The notes below the pieces were generated by a model. It saw only the letters and a program-made list of their open reading frames with translations. It did no database searches and was not told the DNA's origin. A stretch of DNA of 34,550 bases from a virus. The stretch is taken from the IMG/VR virus record IMGVR_UViG_3300018421_000091, positions 1 to 34,550 of that record; one strand, written 5' to 3'. Position numbers and translations under genes: made by a program. Positions 18,901 to 28,919 of this stretch are shown piece by piece (positions within the stretch are counted from its first letter, which is position 1; every line of letters begins with the position of its first letter).

Positions 18901-21900
18901 CTATAATCTTGTCTCAAATAAACTCTTCCATTAAATGTTGATTTTGGAAGTGCAAGAGCACTAGCATTTAATCTATTGTTATTACCCTTACCATCTGGTG
19001 CTTCTGTAAAGTGAATTTTATTTCCAACAATATTAAATGCACCTTTGTAAATTCTTGCCTCAGATCCATCCAAATGTGTGGTTGCAGAAGAACCAACAAA
19101 TCCTCTCGAAACATTAATGATTGGGAAAGTTCCCAAACCAGTAATTGGACCACTGGTAGTCGTTCCTAGACCTACGTTTTGAATTTCTAAGAATTCTTCG
19201 TCAACTTTAAGAATATCTCTTGGTCTAATCGAAGAAATACCAGTTAGTGATAAGTACGAAACTCCAGCACCAATAGTTCCACCACCATTATTCTCTAGAT
19301 TGAATACGAGTGGTGTGTACATTAGTGGATACTGTGTAACACCATCCACCGTAATTAGTGCCTTCTCAAGTTTTTTCTTCATCTCAAGTTTATGACGATT
19401 TCCAGATCCAGTATTGGTAAATGTAAATCCAATACCACTTCCACCAGAAGTTCCAGTTAATTTAAATGTGTCTTTGGATGTTCTAATGGCATAAACTCTT
19501 GTCGGCATTAAATCAGTACTAATACCAGTTGTAAACTGCTCTCTTATAGTTGATGCAGTAGAAACGTTTGATAACGTCACTGCCCAATTAGTATTATCTG
19601 CAAAATAAGACCTATTACTACCTTCACTTATAGACGTAGATGCTGTAATGGAATTAATTCCAATGGAAACAATTGTGCCCAATGAAGTATTATCACCAGA
19701 GAAAATACCAGCACCAACTTCAAGAATTGAAGTATTTCCAACTCCAGTGATAACCGTTGAACCACCACTAACAACGTCACCAAGGAAATAACTATTGAAA
19801 GTTTTTATTTCTGATATGGTTGTGTTCGCAGCAATACCATCACCAAATACCAAATCACCAATGTTTAAGTTGGTTGAATTACCAATACCAGTAATCGTTG
19901 AGAATCCAACTTCTACAATATCACCTGTAAGTAATGTACCACCAACGACAGTAGTTCCAATACCAACAGAAGTTGCGGCAATACCAATGAGTGTTGAATC
20001 TGGAGTATAAATTAATTCTTCACCAGTTTCGAAGAAATGATCATTAATTGTGAAGACACCTGTTGATGTGTTTAGTATAGTTGTACTTGATGGATTAAAT
20101 GCTTTTTCAAAAATAGGTATTCTATTGTAATTTAAATCAAAGTCTGTTTTATCTTTTCCGAATACATTGATAGATCCATAGAAAGCGTTTGATATGGATT
20201 CATTTAGTACTCCATTTTCAAAATCATCAGGAACGTTGAATTCATCAATGTCAGCATAAATGTGTTGATTATATGATTGAATTACAATATCGTCACTTAA
20301 AAATTCAGTATCTGGATGGAATTTAACAATAACATTTGATCCATCCATTTCGGATGAGAATGTTCCAATTCCTGAAGAAGTTCCAATATTAATAAATGGT
20401 GATTGCTGTATATTAGTTCTAATCTGGTCGGCAATAACCATTAAATTATGAACTGCTGATGTATTACCAACACTAACCTTAATAATTGATTTTTGGGTAA
20501 ACTGGAGAACACTATCAAATTCAAATACAGTGCTAATACCACTAATTACTTTGAACTGAGAATCAAACTTTGCAGTTCTTTCAGTTCCTTCTGGTTGTCC
20601 GTCAACTAAGTAACGATAAGTTCCAACACCAACAGAAGTTGTTCCTATACCAACAGTCTTTGTCTTAACAAGTAAGTTATTATTAGTATCATTTTCAAAG
20701 GTTAGTCTAATAACACCACCAGAAACATTTAATCCAAATGTACCAATATTCTCTCCAGAGAATTTGTCAAAATTGGATGTATCATAATAATATTCTGCAA
20801 TATGAGTATCTTGACCATCATAATGACCAACTATTTCAAAATAGTTCATTCTATTGGTATCAGTATTCAATACCTGAGCAAATGTATATGTGGTATCAAA
20901 CTTATTCGATAGTGCTTCAAAAACATCAGTCTTGAATCCCACCAAACCACTGCCATTTGCAGGACCAACCTTGTTTGTTCTGCTATCTAATCTAACAAAT
21001 CCAAATTCAGTAAATCCAGAACCAACATTTGCTGGAGTAAAAGATTCTCGGTAAACTTTTAAATTATAATTAAAGTTATCTGCATCTACGGGATCAAATC
21101 TCAATGTAGTATCACCACTAGCAGCAAAATCTCCAGAAAAATCTCCAAGTTTAACGTCCGTGAATAAATCAACCTTACTCAAAGTATATGTGTTGTTATA
21201 GTCATTTAAAACTACAACTTCACTAACCTGGGAACTTTGTTTATTTTCATCACTAATTTGAATCAAGAATCTGCTATAAAAATCTGTAATTGGATATTCA
21301 ATCGCTTCAACAAATCTATCCTTATTAAATTCTGAACTTGAGAATCTTCCACTGATGTCATCAATCTGAAGAACACGATTTGTTCTACACTCAATGTAAT
21401 CTGCAAGTCTCTTATTTTTAAAGATTATGAATCTGGAAGAATCTGCTGTTGCCTCATAGTCCTGAACCAAATCAAATACGTTAATTGTGTCAACTCTTCT
21501 TTCAGAAATAAAATCTAAAACTGGTGATACAAACGAATCTGATATACCAACACCAATGTTTGCCTTCGAGATGACCTCAGTGTCAGCAAAGTTTTTCATT
21601 CCGGATGGATGAATATGTCTACTTACATCCTCTTGAATTGATTCAAATTCTTGTGGACTCTTAATAGTATAAGAAAGATTTTGATAATAATCATTATCTG
21701 GAGTTACTTGTAAACTATCGTTTAGTTTACCAGTATCATTTTTCCACCCAAATCTTTTCTTACTGGAATAATCGACAGAAAATCTTCCATCATATTCTTT
21801 TACAGATTCAACAGTACCAAAAATTCCAGAGTTAACACCCTTGATTACATCACCAACTTTGATATCATAATCACCATCCACCTTAATAAGATTTTGTTCA

Positions 21901-24900
21901 ACAACTGTGGTTTCTAAATCTACGGTTGCATTTTGTACCGCTAGTTTCTCTCCCAAGAAAAATAGACCAGGAACTTGTCTAATTTCAAATACGGGAAGAT
22001 TTTCTTCTTTGATAACAGATGTGAAAGAAGTTTGAATTTCTACAGGAGTTCCAGCATCATCTGTATATTCGGAAATATTATATTTAAGAATAGCTGGGTT
22101 TGAATTTGTGTACTCTGTTACTGTAAAATACTGATATCCATGGTCTTCAGAATTAAATCCATCACCAGGAAAAGATACATTACCCAAAGTGTCAGTTACA
22201 GACTGTTTTTGTAGTCCTTCAACAAAGATTTTATCTCCCTCTGCAAATGGTGGAGTAATAAATCCATCAATTGGAGGAGTGCTCAATTCTAAAGTTACCG
22301 TACCACTACTATAATCAAGAATTCTTTCTACTTGAATACCATTACTATTTCTAATCGGAACTATTTTGTGCTTAACAGAATCCAATCCTCTTGGTTCTGA
22401 GACTATATTGATACCAATTATTGTATTTCCGGCAAATTGTGACTCCAAACTATAAAGGTCTGGATTAATCTTTTCCTTGGTATATGTATTTACAATAATC
22501 AAATCTGGTGGAGAAAGATAATTTCTACCACCATCAAGCACTTGAATTGATTCAATCTTATCGGTTCCAGTTAAAGTAAGTAATGATGATATATTTGCTT
22601 TTGGTCTCAGTGTTTTATCAGAAGCGTATTCAAAACCTTCATTAACAATTCTAAAATTACTTAGTTTACCAATAGTAGACGTTGTTGGTCTAATAATAGC
22701 ATTTGATCCAACACTATCAGCGGTTCCAGCAGAAAGACCACTAATAACTGGTAGTCTAGAATAATTTGATCCTGGAGAAACAATACTAATGTTTGCAATA
22801 GGTCCTGATGCGGTTCTTGAGTTAGTTTTATATTTTAGTGTATCAACCTCGGTTAAACTATATGACAATCTTTCTGGAACAACTGATGGTGAAATATTAA
22901 ATGTCGTTGCACCTATTCCAAAAACTTTGTAAGAACCAGTATACTTGCTGCCAATGTATTCTATTTCGGAATAATTTAAAACATCTGTATCTGGTTGAAT
23001 TGAAGAACCATCTTTTTCAAAAGAATAGTATAGTCTTGTGGGAAGATTATTATTATAAGTGATAGTATATGAGGAAGAAATTCCACTAGTTAAAACATTT
23101 TCTACAACAGAGAATGTTGTTGTTGAACCAGTAGAAACAAACTCATTACTTAACTTTCTATCGTAGTAGAACTTAAACTGATAGTCACTAAGAGAAGTGT
23201 CGGAAACATTGAAAACAATATTATTATTTTTAACTACGTTAATCTTTGGATTTAATAGGCTAATTTCATGTCCAGCACCACCAGTGCTTGCAATACTAAC
23301 AATAATTGGTGGATTCGAAGTAGTGTCATTATAAGTTTTTGATAACTTGAAGTTATTATCATCAACACGATAGATAAAATATCCACTGGTTGACAATCCA
23401 CTTGCTACCAAATCTGATGAGTCATAAAATACCTTTTCACCGGTTAAGTAACCATGGTTGTTGATATTAATCGAATTTTCTAAAGTATCGATTTTATCTG
23501 AACCAAATCCAACTGTATTAACAAGAATTTTCTTGTAAATTGAATTGTATTTGATGTTTACACTATCTGAAGAACCGACACCAATATTTAAAGATGGTTT
23601 AACATCCAACTCAATGGTATCACCTGTAGAAAGATTATGGTACGTTGATACCGAAACTTGAGTTTTAATTTTCTGAATATCTGCAGTTACTTCATTGAAT
23701 TTAGTTTCAAATGAATATTCTGGACTATTTGTTAATGGAACAGTGTTTATAAAGAATAAACCATCGGTAGAGGTAGTCAAACCAACTTGTGTAGTAATTC
23801 CAATATAATCCTTTCCTTTATTAATAATATAAAGAGTCTGGTCTGTTCCATTTACTGGTATTGTAAATTGGTTACTACCAACTTCAGTTCTTACTGTAAG
23901 ACCATTAAATCCGCCTGGAATTCTAAATTGAACTTCTTGATTTGTTTTAAATGGATGATTGGGAATATAAATTGATTGTGCGGGTACAGAAACGTTCTTT
24001 AGTGACTTTCCAACGTAGTAATTAATATCTACATCTGTTCCAGTTTGAATACCAACACCAAGAGATTCATTGGGATTGAAATAAATTTTATAGTTTTTAG
24101 TTGAATCTAGATAATCAGATTTTAATGGTATTAAGAATGAATCATTCTTTAACTCAACTATATCTGCAAATGTATGACCAATTCCAGGAACACCTCTTCT
24201 AACACGCAAAACATTTTCTTCTGCAAATACATTTAGCACAGAACAAATTTCAGTTCCAATTCCAATAGAACTTCCACTACCAACAGTTGGAATTATTGAT
24301 GAGATGTAGATATCCGTTGTTACACCAGAGTTTGCTTCTACAATATCAGTCAAACGTGTAAAGTAAGAGCTAATGCCAATGACATGTGAATCTGTCAGTT
24401 TATTGACAAATGTAGAAATTCCAGATACCTGAACTCTATCACCATCTAAAAGTTCATGTATTTCATTTGTATGAACTCTTATTTGATCATTATTTTCTCT
24501 AGTTACTACAGAATCTTCATACTTAACATATTGAGTACTTAAAGATAAAATATTTTTACCTTCAATTTTTGAAACTTCCGCTTCAGAACCACCTCCACCA
24601 GAAGAACCAACATTAAACTCTAACGAGTTTCCTACTTTATAATCTTGCCCAGAGTTTAAAATAACAAAACCGTCTACAGAACCCTTTGTTACAGATTCAA
24701 CTTTTGTAGTTTGATTAATTGGGGAGTTTGACTCAAATAAGAAGTCACTTCCAGAATATGGTTTTCCAGTTCTATGTGGGAAAGTATTTCTAACAAGAGA
24801 TGAATTGTTGAAATCAAATGTTTGATCAAGAATTATATTGGAAACTTTTGACCTATAAGTATCGCCAATAAAATATGGGAATTTTGGATCTAACTTTCCT

Positions 24901-27900
24901 GTCGTTGTATTTGTTGAAACACCAACATAGTATGCATATACACCATTTGGAAATTCTGGAGTTTTTGCATATCTTCCATTATGAATATCCAAGTCTCCAC
25001 TATCATTGAACCTATAATCCTCTACAAAATAACCTAATTCAAAAGTGTCCAATGATGGTCTATTTTTAATATTACTTGCATCTTCAATATAACCAGTTTC
25101 TAAACGTTTTGTTGGTGAGTTATCATCTTTTGGATCGGAGAATCCATATGGACCATAAATTGGATTACCATCATTTGCCCATCCAATAACTTTAGAGTGC
25201 TCGTCTTCCGTATTTGAATCTAAGAACGAAGTTCCATCACGGTCAGTTGAGTATCCAACAACTGCATAAGAAAGATCATCTTCGTACTCTACTAGTAATT
25301 CATCCGAGAATCTCTTCAGATTATTTACATTTAAATATCTGACGTTTGATTCTAAGACAACATTTCTTCCAGGTGGTTTTACTTTAATAGTGGTTGAACC
25401 TTCAACATATCCAGTTCCTTCATTAATGATGATGACATCGACTATTTTTCCATTTTTAACAACTGCTCTTAATTTTGCACCAACACCATCACCAACGACT
25501 TCTAAATCTGGAGCAGCATCGTAGAATACTCCGCCATTTAAAACATTAACGGCAATGAGTCTTCCCCTCTTAATAATTGCTTTTAACTGTCCACTCTGTC
25601 CAGTTTTAACAGTAACAACTGGGTTTCTGTGGAAGTTTAGAATATTGGAACCATAATCAGAACCACTCTCATAAACATAGGTATCAATAATTTCTCCCCT
25701 AACTATTGGAGTTGCAATAATAGTACTAGCTGCTCCACTAGAACCAGCAGTCAGTTCTGCATTAATTACAACTTCAATTGGTGGATATTCAAATATTTGA
25801 TATCCTTCACCACTAGTTGAACCAAAACTTACATAATTTCTTCTTTCATAATCTGTTGTTGCTGCACCAACTGCTTCAGCAAGTTGGAACTTGGAATCAT
25901 CAAGTTTTAAGATTCTATATTGAGATGTACTTGAAAGACCAGAAACGGCAGAAGTTTCAAAAGAATAATTAATTAAATCACCATCATTAAATCCATGATT
26001 TATGAAATTAATAGTATCATAAATCGTAGAAATTCCTGTTGGTTTTACTCTTAGTTTTCTATTTTCATATCCAGAACCAGGATTTATGACTTTAATTTCA
26101 GAAATCACGTTCTGTTCATCATAGGTTCTAAACTTATGAATACCTCCAGTATTAACAGTGGTAAAACCAACAGTGTTAATACCAGCAGTGTAGTCCTCAA
26201 GACTTCTGTATAGATAAACGGATTTTGTATTGATAATCTGTGGATAGTAAATACCACCGTTAGATAAAAACTCATCTTGAGATGTATTTGAACCATCAAA
26301 AGAACCAATTCCTAGTGGTTCATTGCCATTTGAACTATAGACGATTCTTTGCCCATCAATAAGACTATGAAAATCTTCAAAGGTTAGAGTATCGTTGGTG
26401 ATATCAATACCACCAGTCGCGGCAACACCAACTCTTGATGCATTAAATTCAATATCTCTAAATTGACGTGATATTACTGTTTCAAGAGTAGCACCACTTC
26501 CATTACCACCAGTTACAACAGTTGATAATACCCTATTAATATTGAAGTTTTGTGGATCAACTAAAACTTCTTTAACAGATCCACGAACAACTGCTTGAGC
26601 ATGTGCAGTGGTTCCGCTGCTTACGGAGGGACTTGAAACACTAATTGTGGGTGGATTAATTACATCATAATCTGTTCCACCATTTAGAACTTTAATGTTC
26701 TCAAGAGGACCATAATAAACTCTATCATTTGATTTATAGTTGTGTATTTCAACACCATTAATTAAAACTCCAGTTGGTCCTGGAATTGTTGGTGTATCTG
26801 TTCCAGATTGAATATTTGGAATCAGAGGTATTTTTGTCAGTGATTTTTTAGCTTTTAAATTTCTCTCATAGTGTTGCTTTAAAGTAAATACATGTTCAGT
26901 ATTGGATGTGAAAACGGTTCTATCAAATTCAACTTGTTGAGATGTTCCAATAAAAGAGCGTGCATTAAACAGTTTAATTCTATTTTTTCTTACTGGATTA
27001 GTATCTCTAATGACTTCAACATAGTATGTTCTACCAAATACTAAACCAACAATAGGATCGTTATTGCCACTATAAATTACGGCATCACCAGTTATGAATG
27101 GAACATCATTTGCAAATGATAAAATTGAATATTTTCCAGTGGTCGAAACAAATCCTTGATAGACATCATTGAGATTAGTTGAAGGTGTTATCGCAACAGA
27201 AGTCTTTGATATATTTTTTGTTATCTGATATTCTGGAAGAGAGTTTGATGCAACATACATACTCTCATCTTTTTCAAGATAAGTATTTTGAACGTTTGAT
27301 AAAATTTGATTTGATTCTAATTGAACACCACTTGATGTCGTATAATCAAATTTCTTTCTTATACTTAATTGTCTATTAGATGCTACGGTAACATTCTTGT
27401 TTAATTGAACATCTTTTAGATTAACAACGTTGACAGTTGCATCTGCAACAACAATGTTCTCGGCATTTCTATCGAGAATATCAACAATATCTCCGACCTT
27501 TAAACTTGATTTATCTGGAGTTTCGAATAATGTTACGGTGTTGTTATTAAAACTACTAATTTCGTATCTTGTTCTTGTATTATAAATCCAGGTGTTAAAA
27601 GCAAATTGCTTATAATTTTCATTATTATTTCTAATACTTTCACCAAGATTTTTTACTGATATTAAATCATCTTCAAAAAGAAGATCATATTGTTCTTTAT
27701 CTTCAATATCTGACATAACGCCAGTAACTCTAAGAACAACTCTCTTAGAGGTATCACCATTTTCATAACCATAAATTGTATCTGTATTCGAATAAACTAA
27801 ATCCTTTGCAGAAATTGTATTTGTTACTCCATTACATCCAAAAAACTGATTTACACTCTTATCAGTATATTCAATTACAGTATCACCCACTGTGAGAATA

Positions 27901-28907
27901 CCAGTTTGACCAAAACCAACCGTACTATCAACAGTAATTACTGAAGAACCTACAGAGACATTATCTGCTACTAAACTATTTGGTGTAATATTAAAAGTTC
28001 CTTCAATCAGACTTCTTTCATTATATCCAGAGAAAAGTTGAATCTTATAAAAGGTTTTATTATTTCTTGTAATAATCTCAACTTCGGATACTGGACCAGT
28101 TGCAGTATCTGTAAAGTTGCTGATCATCTGACCAACCAGATTATTAGGATCACCAGAAATTACCTCTGTTACGAGGACTCTTCTGCGGATGAATTCTGCA
28201 CTTGATGGTTTTAATAAGAAATCTTCAAGGTTTATAACTTTTGGAACCTGATCATAAAGAATTGCAAACAGAATTCTAAATGCCTCTTCCGTACCTTTAC
28301 TTTGGTAAAAATTACGAATCTGTTTTATAAAATTATTAACGTCTAGATTACTTACAAAATCAACTTCCTCGAATCCAGGTGCAAGTAAATACTTTAGTTT
28401 GCGATAAAATTCCTTTAAAAATAATGAACTCAAATTTATGATTTGTTCGCCACTAGAATGTGATTCTGCGGTCGATGAAGTAAATACTAATTCTTCTGGA
28501 TTTAAGGTATCTCTATATGACGTGATTCCACTAAAACCACGAATACAACCAGTGAATGTATTTGTTGTAATGCCCGTGTAACTGATGACCTCATCACCAA
28601 GTTTTACAAGACCATACTGTTTTGGAAAACCATTAGTTGTTGTTACATTGATGGTTGTATCCGATGACGTTACGTCAGATGTAATCGTTACGTGATCATT
28701 GAGAATATCTGGCGTAAGATTATTCAGACTTAGATACTGGTCTAAGTTTTCGACAAGATCAATCGGTCCTCCCTGAAATTCCTGTGAAACATAATATTGC
28801 TTCAGGAAATCTACAGATTTAGGACTTTCGGATAGTAAAAATTCTGGTAATTGATTATCAATGACTTGTTGGACTTTTACCCGAGCATCAAAACCAGTTG
28901 TAATCAT
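15942..28907 (-). CDS. Giant modular virion protein (4321 aa) in the gp7 position
   Basis: It lies between gp6 and gp8, where T4 has the central wedge protein gp7 (1032 residues). Residues 1-300 (VQQVIDNQLPEFLLSESPKS, FLKEFYRKLKYLLAPGFE, IRNFYQSKGTEEAFRILF) form a helical conserved head that probably docks in the baseplate. The rest is a chain of small beta modules. The 'EVI.Y...RG' module occurs near residues 71-133, 316-370, 1529-1585 and 3209-3280. GSGY-type repeats are numerous (for example VIDGGSGYTPSS, TITNPGSGYTTS, FNIVDGGSGYTNPL, VINPGSGYENR). A YHYH-type domain lies at about 1236-1350. Fibre-like motifs include LVFINDIFQTPDT and YINGVMQEPGVSYIF...FRFTEAPKTQD. The conserved C-terminus contains STFPTIQRRKYGLRDNGSL. 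A strong Shine-Dalgarno (GAGGGG, six bases before ATG) supports the start. I infer a gp7-equivalent wedge scaffold; direct homology to T4 gp7 is not demonstrable by eye. Confidence 0.85.
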   Translation of the reverse strand: MITTGFDARVKVQQVIDNQLPEFLLSESPKSVDFLKQYYVSQEFQGGPIDLVENLDQYLSLNNLTPDILNDHVTITSDVTSSDTTINVTTTNGFPKQYGLVKLGDEVISYTGITTNTFTGCIRGFSGITSYRDTLNPEELVFTSSTAESHSSGEQIINLSSLFLKEFYRKLKYLLAPGFEEVDFVSNLDVNNFIKQIRNFYQSKGTEEAFRILFAILYDQVPKVINLEDFLLKPSSAEFIRRRVLVTEVISGDPNNLVGQMISNFTDTATGPVSEVEIITRNNKTFYKIQLFSGYNERSLIEGTFNITPNSLVADNVSVGSSVITVDSTVGFGQTGILTVGDTVIEYTDKSVNQFFGCNGVTNTISAKDLVYSNTDTIYGYENGDTSKRVVLRVTGVMSDIEDKEQYDLLFEDDLISVKNLGESIRNNNENYKQFAFNTWIYNTRTRYEISSFNNNTVTLFETPDKSSLKVGDIVDILDRNAENIVVADATVNVVNLKDVQLNKNVTVASNRQLSIRKKFDYTTSSGVQLESNQILSNVQNTYLEKDESMYVASNSLPEYQITKNISKTSVAITPSTNLNDVYQGFVSTTGKYSILSFANDVPFITGDAVIYSGNNDPIVGLVFGRTYYVEVIRDTNPVRKNRIKLFNARSFIGTSQQVEFDRTVFTSNTEHVFTLKQHYERNLKAKKSLTKIPLIPNIQSGTDTPTIPGPTGVLINGVEIHNYKSNDRVYYGPLENIKVLNGGTDYDVINPPTISVSSPSVSSGTTAHAQAVVRGSVKEVLVDPQNFNINRVLSTVVTGGNGSGATLETVISRQFRDIEFNASRVGVAATGGIDITNDTLTFEDFHSLIDGQRIVYSSNGNEPLGIGSFDGSNTSQDEFLSNGGIYYPQIINTKSVYLYRSLEDYTAGINTVGFTTVNTGGIHKFRTYDEQNVISEIKVINPGSGYENRKLRVKPTGISTIYDTINFINHGFNDGDLINYSFETSAVSGLSSTSQYRILKLDDSKFQLAEAVGAATTDYERRNYVSFGSTSGEGYQIFEYPPIEVVINAELTAGSSGAASTIIATPIVRGEIIDTYVYESGSDYGSNILNFHRNPVVTVKTGQSGQLKAIIKRGRLIAVNVLNGGVFYDAAPDLEVVGDGVGAKLRAVVKNGKIVDVIIINEGTGYVEGSTTIKVKPPGRNVVLESNVRYLNVNNLKRFSDELLVEYEDDLSYAVVGYSTDRDGTSFLDSNTEDEHSKVIGWANDGNPIYGPYGFSDPKDDNSPTKRLETGYIEDASNIKNRPSLDTFELGYFVEDYRFNDSGDLDIHNGRYAKTPEFPNGVYAYYVGVSTNTTTGKLDPKFPYFIGDTYRSKVSNIILDQTFDFNNSSLVRNTFPHRTGKPYSGSDFLFESNSPINQTTKVESVTKGSVDGFVILNSGQDYKVGNSLEFNVGSSGGGGSEAEVSKIEGKNILSLSTQYVKYEDSVVTRENNDQIRVHTNEIHELLDGDRVQVSGISTFVNKLTDSHVIGISSYFTRLTDIVEANSGVTTDIYISSIIPTVGSGSSIGIGTEICSVLNVFAEENVLRVRRGVPGIGHTFADIVELKNDSFLIPLKSDYLDSTKNYKIYFNPNESLGVGIQTGTDVDINYYVGKSLKNVSVPAQSIYIPNHPFKTNQEVQFRIPGGFNGLTVRTEVGSNQFTIPVNGTDQTLYIINKGKDYIGITTQVGLTTSTDGLFFINTVPLTNSPEYSFETKFNEVTADIQKIKTQVSVSTYHNLSTGDTIELDVKPSLNIGVGSSDSVNIKYNSIYKKILVNTVGFGSDKIDTLENSININNHGYLTGEKVFYDSSDLVASGLSTSGYFIYRVDDNNFKLSKTYNDTTSNPPIIVSIASTGGAGHEISLLNPKINVVKNNNIVFNVSDTSLSDYQFKFYYDRKLSNEFVSTGSTTTFSVVENVLTSGISSSYTITYNNNLPTRLYYSFEKDGSSIQPDTDVLNYSEIEYIGSKYTGSYKVFGIGATTFNISPSVVPERLSYSLTEVDTLKYKTNSRTASGPIANISIVSPGSNYSRLPVISGLSAGTADSVGSNAIIRPTTSTIGKLSNFRIVNEGFEYASDKTLRPKANISSLLTLTGTDKIESIQVLDGGRNYLSPPDLIIVNTYTKEKINPDLYSLESQFAGNTIIGINIVSEPRGLDSVKHKIVPIRNSNGIQVERILDYSSGTVTLELSTPPIDGFITPPFAEGDKIFVEGLQKQSVTDTLGNVSFPGDGFNSEDHGYQYFTVTEYTNSNPAILKYNISEYTDDAGTPVEIQTSFTSVIKEENLPVFEIRQVPGLFFLGEKLAVQNATVDLETTVVEQNLIKVDGDYDIKVGDVIKGVNSGIFGTVESVKEYDGRFSVDYSSKKRFGWKNDTGKLNDSLQVTPDNDYYQNLSYTIKSPQEFESIQEDVSRHIHPSGMKNFADTEVISKANIGVGISDSFVSPVLDFISERRVDTINVFDLVQDYEATADSSRFIIFKNKRLADYIECRTNRVLQIDDISGRFSSSEFNKDRFVEAIEYPITDFYSRFLIQISDENKQSSQVSEVVVLNDYNNTYTLSKVDLFTDVKLGDFSGDFAASGDTTLRFDPVDADNFNYNLKVYRESFTPANVGSGFTEFGFVRLDSRTNKVGPANGSGLVGFKTDVFEALSNKFDTTYTFAQVLNTDTNRMNYFEIVGHYDGQDTHIAEYYYDTSNFDKFSGENIGTFGLNVSGGVIRLTFENDTNNNLLVKTKTVGIGTTSVGVGTYRYLVDGQPEGTERTAKFDSQFKVISGISTVFEFDSVLQFTQKSIIKVSVGNTSAVHNLMVIADQIRTNIQQSPFINIGTSSGIGTFSSEMDGSNVIVKFHPDTEFLSDDIVIQSYNQHIYADIDEFNVPDDFENGVLNESISNAFYGSINVFGKDKTDFDLNYNRIPIFEKAFNPSSTTILNTSTGVFTINDHFFETGEELIYTPDSTLIGIAATSVGIGTTVVGGTLLTGDIVEVGFSTITGIGNSTNLNIGDLVFGDGIAANTTISEIKTFNSYFLGDVVSGGSTVITGVGNTSILEVGAGIFSGDNTSLGTIVSIGINSITASTSISEGSNRSYFADNTNWAVTLSNVSTASTIREQFTTGISTDLMPTRVYAIRTSKDTFKLTGTSGGSGIGFTFTNTGSGNRHKLEMKKKLEKALITVDGVTQYPLMYTPLVFNLENNGGGTIGAGVSYLSLTGISSIRPRDILKVDEEFLEIQNVGLGTTTSGPITGLGTFPIINVSRGFVGSSATTHLDGSEARIYKGAFNIVGNKIHFTEAPDGKGNNNRLNASALALPKSTFNGRVYLRQDYSGNTVYDDISLGFNGIGRTFSVYKEGENTLGLESGSNLVFINDIFQTPDTVNNTGNNYSFASDNVTGISSVTFTGITREGSDVVIISEEDVNQNQIPRGGVVISVASTGGLGYAPLVGAKVKPTIGAGNSISGLLGVSTFSSTSLNISTSRYDNVTGILEITTSSAHNLSGSGKQVYLLGLEFSCSSGAGTTTIFPDGTNDFIFPVTGITSATTFDVNVGTSTIPHTYETGGTVREYFTNLTFGSGYRGNVGVAITDISGNGSGANITATVGAGGTLAFNIVDGGSGYTNPLVTVDSPSYQNLPVTGISRLGIGATTATGIGLSMTLSLAPSSVGIGTSYFEISRYQITKPGYAFRKGDVFKPVGLVTAAGLSSPITELEFTVEEVFNDSFASWQLGEFDYIDSNKSRQNGTRTRFPLFKNGQLLSFEKNSADATSSLIDFDAILLIYINGVMQEPGVSYIFEGGTTFRFTEAPKTQDKVDVFFYRGTRGIDSIEINVNETIKPGDEVRIYKNDTITGTVTQDSRIVSSITSADTTETGIYLGDGIDEVNYKPLSWDKQKRDLLIGDNPQSKSRDSLEGMVFPTAKVIKDFNVDDLEIFVDDARLFNYEETESSIEIQEVSGLLFDGKAEPVGASFTAIVSAAGTISSIDVIDGGSGYTPSSTIAVQIAPPIGGIGTVFKPEISGRVGTVGIGSTVITGINTSQIKVGHSLNRIFSGSLEIIDDTFNVIGITSFNNGQVELNKSVANTVEITRTFDFGLYQDQEKAVADTVVSSAGTITSVTITNPGSGYTTSATPSLITKLPDANKELIDGIRFVSGYSGIITGISTTTGTGGNPLAIKFDLEFNQTDDIDSLLVNYPILVSNTAVGNGITSIDGDDNAVIGIGTTFADNIYYVHSFNRVNLTGSIVTNILSTSDYTAIGETSGSRTNPCGEFSWGRLSGFTRSSNSIGIGVSGFTVNSGLSTFPTIQRRKYGLRDNGSLRKQLS

Positions 28908-28911
28908 ATTT

Positions 28912-28918
28912 CCCCTCT
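28912..28918 (-). promoter_or_regulatory. Strong ribosome binding site of the giant gene
   Basis: The minus strand reads AGAGGGGAAATATG just after the gp6 stop. AGAGGGG is a near-perfect Shine-Dalgarno sequence at good spacing, stronger than those of most neighbouring genes, which rely on stop-start overlap. Confidence 0.6.
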
Positions 28919-28919
28919 A

